A stretch of 64,000 bases of DNA from Topomyia yanbarensis. Its lineage: Eukaryota > Arthropoda > Insecta > Diptera > Culicidae. Below are positions 12,301 through 24,300 of this stretch, in pieces. The notes beneath the pieces are model-generated. The model saw only the letters and a program-made list of their open reading frames with translations. It was not told the DNA's origin and searched no databases. The DNA lies in assembly GCF_030247195.1 (NCBI RefSeq), contig NC_080671.1:299370917-299434916 (forward strand). Reading direction: 5' to 3'. The stretch's first letter is position 1. Each line of letters begins with the position of its first letter. The translations under genes were made by a program, and so were the position numbers.

Positions 12301-15300
12301 GCGTTTGGATTGGTCAGATTGGTGGCGAATTTTCAGTAAGCTGCGATATATTTGATAACATACAAATGTGTTTCATTAATAAATTGCACCATTTATAACT
12401 CTCCCACAAAAATTTAGGCCATCCAGACAATTCCAGATTTTTTCAAAAAATATTACAGCTTTGTTGGAAAAACACTTGGCATCCCTGAATGGTAAGTGAT
12501 TTCATGAGTGTTGCCAGGTTTGATGAAACGTTTTAATTACAAGTGACGAGACTCGTGTCGTCTCGAAATATTTTCTTCACTAAAATCTATAAGTATAGTA
12601 TACTTTGTAAATTGTTTTAAATGGGGTTGTACTAATACATGGTGTAAAGCATGCCTCACAAACAGTATAGTTTTTCGGGACACTCTTAAGAATGTATCCT
12701 GCAATATGGTACACTAGATTACGTTCTGAGTTATCGAACACGCTATCGTCAATAATCTTCAGAATTCTTTAACTCCACAAGATCCACCTGAAAAAAGAAA
12801 GACATTTTAGACCAAGACTATATTTGGTACCACCTGGTTTACTTTTTCTTCCATCTTACTCTGTACTCTTTTTGATCTGATCTGATTTGATTTGTTTGAT
12901 TTACGGATGCCTTCGGTTAAGTTCATTAACCATTTTATATCGTCTAATTTATAAGATGATGAATGAATTTCAGATATGAAGATGTAAAATAATCTGAGTC
13001 CTGCGTTGACTCGAATTCTTTGAATAAATTTAAACACGTTATTCATTGATTAAATAGCATTCAGTAAATCAGATGAAATAATGTTTGAAATGGTTTTCGC
13101 TGGGATGTTCCGTTTGCCACGATAAAGTTGCTTAATTTTTCATTCAGTATGATTTTATTTTGTGATTTGATCAAAGTCACTCAAAGTTACAGCAAATATT
13201 TCGGTTGCCAGAAAAAAATAAATAGTCTGTATTCTACGCAGTGTTGCGCATTCCTCTGTACGGGACTCTATATTGTATACAGACTCTAGAGTACACCAGT
13301 TACAAAATTCATCTAGTTGTCGCTGTAGTTCAATGCAGTCCAATTCAGATCGCACAATAAGAAACAGTTTAAGGTCATCTGCATAGATAAGTTTGCATCC
13401 TGGTGGAAGGACATTACAAACGTCATTGAAGAACAAGGAGAACAGCAAGGGTCCAAGATTACTACCCTGGGGCACACCTGATAAATTTATAAAGTTATGT
13501 GACTCAACATTTCCTAGTTTGACAGATAAGGTACGGCCTACAAGGTATGATTTAAGCCACTTGGTGAAGTTGAGTGAGGCACCCAATCTTTCTATCTTCG
13601 CCAGTAGGAGCGAGTGATCAACACGATCGAACGCTGCTTTGAGATCTGTATAAATAGCATCCACTAGTGCTCCGCATTCGAAACTTGTTGTTAAACCCCA
13701 AAACCTCCTCTTGGCTACGCCGTTGCTTGGAGTTATTTATTTCGCTTTTCATTTTCCGATATGTTTCAGATCGATACGATGGTTATAAGTTAGAAAAATT
13801 GCAGTCAGAAGGTTCGCACAAATGAACATTTTTGTACTGATAAGTTATCAAGTTCCTTCCAGATAACTTGGAAGTGTTCGGTGATTATTTCTAGCGGTTG
13901 TAGATAGTAAAATGAAATACAAAATTCGTTTTATCGAAATAATGTTTAGCTTATTTCAATGGAATTTGATATATTGAACAATAAATAGGCGACAAAGAGT
14001 AATCAACAAACAACAAGCCATAACTTTTAAAGTATTCAAAATAGATATTTAAAGTCTTTAGTAAAGTTATTCGCAAAAGTAAGAGCTACAAATTTGCTGA
14101 AGACATCATTTCGATATAATCACTTCCAAGAAAATTTGTAAAAATATCTCACTCATAGGGGGATTAATCAGCAAAAGCACAATACCAAAAGAAAGGGCAT
14201 ATTACCTCCATTAAATTCTCCGAATATACTATTGACCTAAAATAAGCCGTTTTGGCGTTAATAATAGATTACATGTTTTTGGTCATATTTCTGGCAATGG
14301 GAAATGATAAAAATCTTTCGTCCGCATTTAATGTTAAATATCTCTTTTGATAATAGTCCGATTTCAACAATCTATAGCTTGTTCGAAAGGTATTCGTTAA
14401 AGCTGTCTGGGGGGGAGAATTACCGTCAAGCTACGTAATTACCAGGGGGCATTTAGAGGTTTGTGACGAAATGCTACGATGGGGGATAATAAATTATAAA
14501 TTGTTAATCTATGTTGTCAATTTCGGCAGATAATTTAAAAAATTGCAAAAAACGCCATTTTTACGCATTCAAACATTCATATCTTGGAAACTAAACATCA
14601 GAATCAAAAACAAATTAATAGCGTTCATACTGTTTTTTAGTTCTTTCATTTAAAATTGGTTTGGATAAGATCGATTCAGCCATTGCTGAAAAACACGAAT
14701 GAGAATTTGTCCGTTACATATACACACACAGACACACACACACATTGTCCCAAATCGTCGAGCTGAGTCGATTGGTATATAAGACTCGACCTTCCGGGCC
14801 TCGGAAAAAATCTTGAAAGTTTGAGCGGATTCCATACATTTCTTTTATAAGAAATGTAAAAACGTATGATATTGTTCTCGAGCAAACTTCGATTTTAGAC
14901 ACGTCTGAGTACAAATCGACCGATCAGCACGGAAGCTTGCTGTTAACTGATAATAATCCTAAACTTTCCTATCATATTTAACACACACACACACACTGCT
15001 CCACCGGAATCGCCGAACAGATCTCGACACCTGGCTGGTTGGCTCGGCCTGAAACCTTAAGCCAGGTTTAAACATACCGTGAACCTGGTTTAAAAGTTAA
15101 GTGAGGGTGAAGAAATTCGGCTCTTAATCTGTTAATTGGTGCAGTTGTGGAAACAAAACCAATATACAGCAAATGCTCTATATTGTGTTCTAACATTTGA
15201 CTATTTGATATTTCGAGGAATCTTTGAAATAGCAATTTCGAGGAATCTTTGAAATAGCAATTTTAGATAACCGATTAAATTAAAGTTGCTTAATTTTTCA

Positions 15301-18300
15301 TTCAGTATGATTTTATTTTGTGATTTGATCAAAGTCACTCAAAGTTACAGCAAATATTTCGGTTGCCAGAAAAAAATAAATAGTCTATTCTACGCAGTGT
15401 TGCGCATTCCTCTGTACGGGACTCTATATTGTATACAGACTCTAGAGTACACCAGTTACAAAATTCATCTAGTTGTCGCTGTAGTTCAATGCAGTCCAAT
15501 TCAGATCGCACAATAAGAAACAGTTTAAGGTCATCTGCATAGATAAGTTTGCCTCCTGGTGGAAGGACATTACAAACGTCATTGAAGAACAAGGAGAACA
15601 GCAAGGGTCCAAGATTACTACCCTGGGGCACACCTGATAAATTTATAAAGTTATGTGACTCAACATTTCCTAGTTTGACAGATAAGGTACGGCCTACAAG
15701 GTATGATTTAAGCCACTTGGTGAAGTTGAGTGAGGCACCCAATCTTTCTATCTTCGCCAGTAGGAGCGAGTGATCAACACGATCGAACGCTGCTTTGAGA
15801 TCTGTATAAATAGCATCCACTAGTGCTCCGCATTCGAAACTTGTTGTTAAACCCCAAAACCTCCTCTTGGCTACGCCGTTGCTTGGAGTTATTTATTTCG
15901 CTTTTCATTTTCCGATATGTTTCAGATCGATACGATGGTTATAAGTTAGAAAAATTGCAGTCAGAAGGTTCGCACAAATGAACATTTTTGTACTGATAAG
16001 TTATCAAGTTCCTTCCAGATAACTTGGAAGTGTTCGGTGATTATTTCTAGCGGTTGTAGATAGTAAAATGAAATACAAAATTCGTTTTATCGAAATAATG
16101 TTTAGCTTATTTCAATGGAATTTGATATATTGAACAATAAATAGGCGACAAAGAGTAATCAACAAACAACAAGCCATAACTTTTAAAGTATTCAAAATAG
16201 ATATTTAAAGTCTTTAGTAAAGTTATTCGCAAAAGTAAGAGCTACAAATTTGCTGAAGACATCATTTCGATATAATCACTTCCAAGAAAATTTGTAAAAA
16301 TATCTCACTCATAGGGGGATTAATCAGCAAAAGCACAATACCAAAAGAAAGGGCATATTACCTCCATTAAATTCTCCGAATATACTATTGACCTAAAATA
16401 AGCCGTTTTGGCGTTAATAATAGATTACATGTTTTTGGTCATATTTCTGGCAATGGGAAATGATAAAAATCTTTCGTCCGCATTTAATGTTAAATATCTC
16501 TTTTGATAATAGTCCGATTTCAACAATCTATAGCTTGTTCGAAAGGTATTCGTTAAAGCTGTCTGGGGGGGAGAATTACCGTCAAGCTACGTAATTACCA
16601 GGGGGCATTTAGAGGTTTGTGACGAAATGCTACGATGGGGGATAATAAATTATAAATTGTTAATCTATGTTGTCAATTTCGGCAGATAATTTAAAAAATT
16701 GCAAAAAACGCCATTTTTACGCATTCAAACATTCATATCTTGGAAACTAAACATCAGAATCAAAAACAAATTAATAGCGTTCATACTGTTTTTTTAGTTC
16801 TTTCATTTAAAATTGGTTTGGATAAGATCGATTCAGCCATTGCTGAAAAACACGAATGAGAATTTGTCCGTTACATACACACACACAGACACACACAGAC
16901 ACACACACACACACATTGTCCCAAATCGTCGAGCTGAGTCGATTGGTATATAAGACTCGACCTTCCGGGCCTCGGAAAAAATCTTGAAAGTTTGAGCGGA
17001 TTCCATACATTTTTTTTATAAGAAATGTAAAAACGTATGATATTGTTCTCGAGCAAACTTCGATTTTAGACACGTCTGAGTACAAATCGACCGATCAGCA
17101 CGGAAGCTTGCTGTTAACTGATAATAATCCTAAACTTTCCTATCATATTTAACACACACACACTGCTCCACCGGAATCGCCGAACAGATCTCGACACCTG
17201 GCTGGTTGGCTCGGCCTGAAACCTTAAGCCAGGTTTAAACATACCGTGAACCTGGTTTAAAAGTTAAGTGAGGGTGAAGAAATTCGGCTCTTAATCTGTT
17301 AATTGGTGCAGTTGTGGAAACAAAACCAATATACAGCAAATGCTCTATATTGTGTTCTAACATTTGACTATTTGATATTTCGAGGAATCTTTGAAATAGC
17401 AATTTCGAGGAATCTTTGAAATAGCAATTTTAGATAACCGATTAAATTAAAGTTTTCCCCAGTCTAGTATTTTATAACACCTCTGACAAGCTTCTTAACC
17501 CTCCCGGTTTAAACGTGTCCGATCATCTTCGATTTTGATAATACTTTCAACATTTCATCAGTATAGGGGACTAAGGCATTTTACACAGGCAATCAAATCA
17601 TTTTGAATCAAAATGTTTTTTAAAGGGTGTGGAACAAAATCTATCCCAAAATAAGTTGCAGGGAATTAATCCTTCTTTACGTAAAAATATAAACTGCTTA
17701 AAATATTCTTTGCCAGCGAGTGCCTAAATAGTAAGGAAACATTGTAATTGTAATAGTATCTTGGAGAAGCTACCAGTAAAAAAACTAACAACAATTTTTG
17801 ATCTATTATTCGGAAAGATGAATATGAAAAAAAAACTTTCTAAATGGAAGAAAACCTTTGAAACATTAACTTTCTGTGTTCCATTATTGTACTAGCATGA
17901 CTGCAAATTTTAAGCTCGATCGGTGAAACTATATTTTTGCGCCCATGGCTTAAAAATTACATGGGATTTCGTGTGGGAAAATCGACTTTTACAAAATAAT
18001 TTTTCCAATAGTCGCCCATTGCATTCTAAAAATAAATCGATGCAAAAGGAAAGAAAGTCCTGAAGATCGCGAAACGATCTAACGCTTGTGGAAAAGTTTT
18101 TAAGCGAAAACCGAGCGATGTTCTGATTCATATGTGCTTATGTGCATTTTACAAGTTTAAGTTTACGAGATATTTTGTTTAGACAGATTTTACTAGGCAG
18201 CATATAAGGATGATATAAACATCAGTTTTGTAATACAAATGCTCATTGTTTCACAAACAATCATAATTCTATGAACTTTAATTTGTAAATGCAGCTTTTA

Positions 18301-21300
18301 TTTGTAAAATAATTTGTCATATCCACCTGATATAATTTGTTATATCCACCATTTCTAAATAAAAGTACCATTTTGTTTTGAAAGTATCTGCCCGTATCAG
18401 CTGCTTTAAGGCATTTCACGTTCAGATCTAAGTTCGGTTTTTGTCCACTAGAAACAACGAGACCTTTTAAATCAAAGATGTTGAATTTGGACTCGTCGAC
18501 AAATATTGCAATTTTTTAAATATTTTAAATATTGTTCGCATTGATAAACGGTTTCTTGTCCGGAACACAGGAGCTATAATTGTCCGTTCTCTATACATTA
18601 CGAACCGTGCCGTAAGCTCTAGGTAAACCAGGAGCTATCAAGTTTTATGACCCGATCGAACGATGGTTCAAACCGGACTATTATGTATTTAGATTCTGTA
18701 ATGTGGGTAGGGATTAAGCATCACCAATGATTAAGTGTCGTCCCTCTTCCTTATTTTTATATACAGTTTAGGGTTGATTATCCGTGATTCGATTAGTTAT
18801 CCGCGAAAAAATATTCAATTATCTGGGTGTGACGGTAAGGCTTAACGGAAAGTTAATTTTTTACTTGAACAGTGCTGGACTTGTTCTTATTTTTCAGTTA
18901 GTCTTTCCGGTTCAATGCTGTATACGGGTATAAGCAATTTTGGTTTTTTCGTTTTGTGCTCATGCTTAGGTGCATTAACGCGGGTACACGAGCGCAGTTT
19001 ACTAAACTGAATCAAGTATGTAACAGGTACAATATTTGGTATATATTTTCAGTTTTCGGTGTTGCTTTATGCGTTATGCCAAAGCTGTTTTGCTTTGCTA
19101 GGTTGATACCGTGCACCACAGTTTGTAGTTGGACTAGTCGACAAAAATTACAATCTTTCCAATATTCCGATGGAATGTTCCAATGTTGTTTAGTAAATTA
19201 CTCCTTGAAGCCGCAAATATTGCCCTATAGCTTCAATACTGTGATAAATTTGAGATGATTTTCACAATGTTGTTCTAAAAACAACATTGCGCATTTAAGG
19301 GTTAAATATCAATTCTTTGCTCTTCATTGATGAACGGCTTCTTGTTCAGAACACAGGCATTGTAGTTGTCTGTTCATTATACATTACGAGCCGTGCCAAT
19401 CTATATTTATGCATTAATGCTCCAGTTTGCTTAACATGTATATAACATTAAATTTAAAATTTTCTCAAATTTTTGTAACCCTTTCTTTAAAGACTTTTTG
19501 ATGTAATGGATCACCATTTTTTCTCAAATTTTGACAAGACATCAATCTCTGAGACAAATAACTGCACATGTTTCCATAAGGTATCGTCTGCTATACCTAC
19601 GTATTATATCGTATGGTCAAGGGATCCCAAATTTTCTTTTTCAGATAAAAGTTTTTTTTATTATTCTAATTTGCATAAATTAAAACACTTTCCATTGAAA
19701 CAAAAGCGACAAAAACTTTCTGACACCTGTATTGTTTATCAGGGTGATCCAATTATTTCCCATTAAAAATCGATCAATAAGTTAATTTATGCGGAATCAA
19801 ATCGGTTATCTCAAACTGAATTTGCTAGAACTACAAATTTGTTGTAATTAATTGTAGGATGTATTTCTGTTCAAATAGATATTTATTCCTTTAGAATAAA
19901 ATAGGTTCCGAGTTTTCGATCTAATTTCTCTTATTCGATATACTAATCAGTGTTGTCCGACCCATACTAGTCTTACCCGTACTGTTAACAGCATGCAGGA
20001 CTTTGAGTCAAGTTATACTTTATACTCATTTTTAGGTAACACTATACTAGAACTATTATTTTGATAGGACAGAGGTTCTAAATAATCTTGAAATACCTGG
20101 AAAAAGGATCCAAAAAGTCGGTGATCGTTGAATGTTTTTATTCAAAAGTACATAGAATATCGTTCATAACGTCATAACTGCGAAAAAACGCCCAAAAAGT
20201 AATTTGTACTTTTTCGCGTCTTCGGCGTCCTACTTAATTCCGAAGAAAAATTTTCTCCGTGTTTTAGTTTCATTTTTATTCGCTAAAAACTGATTGACAT
20301 TTTTCCTCATTTTTTTTCATTTTATTTCGGGAAACTCTGATCGACATTTTTGTTCAGAACTTTCTCAGCCATTATTTTCCGCGCAACCTTTTTACTACCA
20401 ATTTTCTTCGAATTTTTTTGAGTCCCATTTTTCCTCGGGAGAATCTGATCGACAGTTTTCTTCGAACCTTTCTCAATAACAATTTCCGTCGCGACTCTTT
20501 GTTTATCGTTTTTGTTCAAACATTTTTGAGTTTCATTTTTCCTCGGAAGAAATTACTTGTCATTTTTCGTCGGAGATTTCTCAGTTACTTTTATCGGCGC
20601 AACTTTTTGTTTATCGTTTCTCTCTACCTATTTTTTGACTTTCATTTTTCTTCTGGGCGTGTCTTCAACTCATCCCTTTATTGTGCCAAGAAAAAATTCC
20701 GAAATATTTGTTCGAATTTCCGTGGCTATATGTGGTGGTCTGGTCAGATGATCGGTTTTGGATCTATACGGATGTTCCGTGGGTTATGTCCGAGGGCCAC
20801 TTAGTACATTTTCATCAATTTTCCGAAGTTTAGCAAGTCAGGCATTATTATAAAATGTATCGTATATTTTATCCTACATTTGAACACTATGGCACTATGA
20901 CACTATGGCCTTTTTCAAGCAACGTAGAAGCGGTTCTGGGCTGGAAGACCTAGTGAATACGGAATGCGCTACCCATGTTTGTGAAACATTTATACTCGAA
21001 GATACCTGCCATGCGACACATTAACGATGATCTATAAGCAATGCAGACATGTAAAGTCATCCGGACACACGGGGAAACTTTTCAATCAATTCGGTGATTC
21101 CGGATTCCTTTTCAACGGACGAAATTTTAAGTGAATATTCCTGTCACGCGGCACATCAAAGCACACCAGCTCGGTTTTCTACGAACAATGCTATCATATG
21201 TAAAGTCACCCGGGATGAAACATTTTTGTTAAATATTTCTGTCATGCGACATATCAAATCAAGCCTATAATTTATGGACAATGCAAATTCAATCTCAAAT

Positions 21301-24300
21301 ATGGACACTTTATTATCAATTCTGGAATATGGAAGTTCGGACCAAACAATTCTAGTAATTGTTTCTGTCATGCGGCACATCAAATTGTATGATCTGTGAA
21401 AAATACAATTTGAAGGCATTTGCATACAGTGTTCCGGTAAATTAACTAACGCAAAAATTGCCCAAAATGGACTCCCCTCCCTCCGTGTAGCAAATTGTCC
21501 TCTCCTATTACGTAACAAATTCCTAGAAATTTTTTTCTTCGGTGAAAACATGTTACGTAACAATCTAGCTAACTCCCCCTCCCCCCTATGTCACAACATG
21601 TCACAGCTTGTTGTAATTTTGATTGACATTTTGTTTCGCCGACTGACTGTTGAACGATGGGATGTCAGTTATTGCATACTTAAACAGCGTTGCCAACATT
21701 TTTTTCAAAAAAACTGGAACCTTTCTTGAAAAAAAAAACTGGAAAAAACTGGATACTTGAAAAAAATCTACTTTGCCCTTATATTGTTTAAGTCAACGAT
21801 GCAATGAACGTAATTTTAAGTAAACACGTATGCTCCATACCTTTTACTGAAAATTTGAGTCGGTTTTTTGATATTGTTGTCCAAGTTAAAAAAAAAATAT
21901 TAAAACATTCGAATTTGATTGAAATTGTAATATTTGATCGAATTTTATTGTTTTGAACGTTTCAATCTACACATCCACAAAATTCTGAATTTAAGACCAT
22001 TTGTTAAACTCGACGATGCGCTTAAGCCTTTCTGTAGATACCACTATAGCAACTAGCTGAGAATTCAACAAATGTTCATCAAAATATTTGACACAATGTA
22101 CTGCCACCTTTATGTTTGAGTAAAATTCATTTGAAATCGAATCAAAATGTACATTCCCAAACCGTTTAACTCACAAGCTGTATAAAAAGAGTTCAGGTTA
22201 CGGTGGATTGAAATCTTATTCTGGGGCACTCGGCATTATCCCATGACTGGCTTGAAAATTCTATGAAACAAGTTACAATTTGTGAGAAAAAAACTTAATA
22301 AATGAATATTTAAAAAAACTGGATAAAACTAGCTCCAATTTCAAAAAACTGGAAAAATTTTCCGATTGTCTGTTTGACTGGATGTTGCAAAAAAACTGGA
22401 AAAATCCAGTTTAAACTGGAAGGTTGGCATCGCTGTACGTAAATTAAATATATAGAATTATGCTTCTCATATTTTTTTTTTGGACTGTAATCTCAAAACA
22501 GACTAAATGGCAACATGTATTTACAGTTTGTTTGTAGTTTATTATTGAATTCAATTTTGGATGATAGGTATAATTTTTCATTCTATTCTATTCTATTTTT
22601 TCACAATTCCAATTCTACTACTAAATCCGATATAGAAAGATTTTGACAATTTTCGGTAACACTTTCAACCCTCAGTGATATGTATGTATTGAAACAAAAT
22701 GTATATGAAAATCATTCCTTATTTCTTATAGTTTTATATGGCAAATTAGTTAAAAGCGACAATGAGATCAGTTCAAATCCTATTGTTTGTGTACTGGCTC
22801 AGATGGTTGGGTCCAGGCTACAACAAGCTTACCAAGCTGTGACAACTACCTGCCTGATTAGCCGTTACGCCCGGCGCGTTTGAACATAGTTGCGGTCTTT
22901 ACTTTAATTTATACTTTACGAAGTACACTGTTATCATCCAGTTCATATAGTCCGAGTAAAAAAACGAGAATAACCAAAAAATATTACGATAAGGCGCGAC
23001 TAAGCTGCTGAAATCATTAATATCGTGGATGTTAGCTCTTTTAGTTAATTTAGTTTATACTAACGAGTACAGCTCCAAATTACACGCTACTACAAAAAAT
23101 CAAACATTAAACGAACTTTTCAAGTGACTCAATACATATAGGTTGTAGGTCTACTCAAATGCAACACAAAACCACGTTTGGCAAGTTTCGTATACCCCCA
23201 AAATCTTGATTTGAGACTTTCGGCATTAGAAAATTAACTGGGGTGTCATTTTTCAGTCAATTTGCGAATTGTAATATTTATGGAAAGAAGAAAAAAATCT
23301 TTTCAACGGTATGCTATATGGTGCTGTTTTGTGTGAAATATTGTGCGATTTAAGGACAACAATATGAAAATTGCTATTTTTTGAGATTTTTTCATGAAAA
23401 AATGCAAATGGTTCAATATGTTTTCAAAGGCACGTTCTAGTTCTTATCACAAATCGAAAGAGCATTTAATTCCACTTCCAACGATATTCTGATCACCAAA
23501 ATCGCTCGAGAAATGGCGGAATCATTCGATTTTGCCTAAATTAGGAATTGTCTCTCATGACTCTTATGTGGACATTGCTACTGTGATCAGCATTGCACCA
23601 CAGCGGTTATCTCGAAATTGCATTTTTTGCCTTAAGAGTCCATTCGCGACAATTCCTAACTTAGGAATAAATAAATAACTTTGCCATTTCCGTCCGATGT
23701 TTATAATCAAAATGTCGTTGGTTGTGGAATCAACTGTTCTTTCGATTTGTGCTTAGAACTAGGACGTGGGTTTGGAAAAATGTTGAACCATTTGCATGTT
23801 TTTCATGAAAAAATCTCAAGAAAATGACAACTTTCATATTTTTTTTTATAATTATTAAATTTATTTAGGCCCAAATGTGGTAGCTCAACGAGGCCGATTG
23901 TTCGTTTTTTACAATAAATAAAAAAAACAACTATGTTAAGTTTTTTGTCTCGTTTAGACGCAGCTTTCTGCTGCGTGTTGAGATCCTTTTTCTAGGGGGC
24001 GAAATATTGCCAGTGTTGTCCACTGCCATTTGAGGTTCGATCCGTTTGTCTTCTTTTGCGTTGTCGTTCATGTCCATGTCCTCATCCGTACTACTTTCCT
24101 GCTGCTCGCGGTCAGATGTTCCAGTTTGTGTCTTACTCTTATCGGTCGTCATTGTATGTTCGTATTTTTCGGCATTCGTTTCGTTGTTGTTGTTGCTGGT
24201 TGTTGGTGCTTGATCCGAAGATGTTGGTTTTGCAGCTATTAGTGGTTTAGCGTAAGATGGTTCTGGGCTGATTTCCGTTGGATTGGTTAAGTTTTCCTTA

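Larger units (their letters stand above)
13123..17455. repeat. near-identical 2.16-kb tandem duplication
   Basis: Copy 1 is 13123-15280 and copy 2 is 15281-17448, joined and bounded by TAAAGTT (13123, 15281, 17449). Differences are few: GTCTGTATTC versus GTCTATTC near 13230/15388, CA-repeat lengths near 14730/16880, and single substitutions such as C/G in the RT piece. Each copy holds an RT relic, a G-rich repeat piece, a GT-rich repeat and a 25-bp direct repeat (TTTCGAGGAATCTTTGAAAT). It is either recent or an assembly duplicate. Confidence 0.9.

Noticed and set aside
22740..22880. tRNA-like GGTTCRANTCC-type box (AGTTCAAATCC)
   Set aside because: No matching A box or cloverleaf around it; no tRNA gene is called anywhere in the window.
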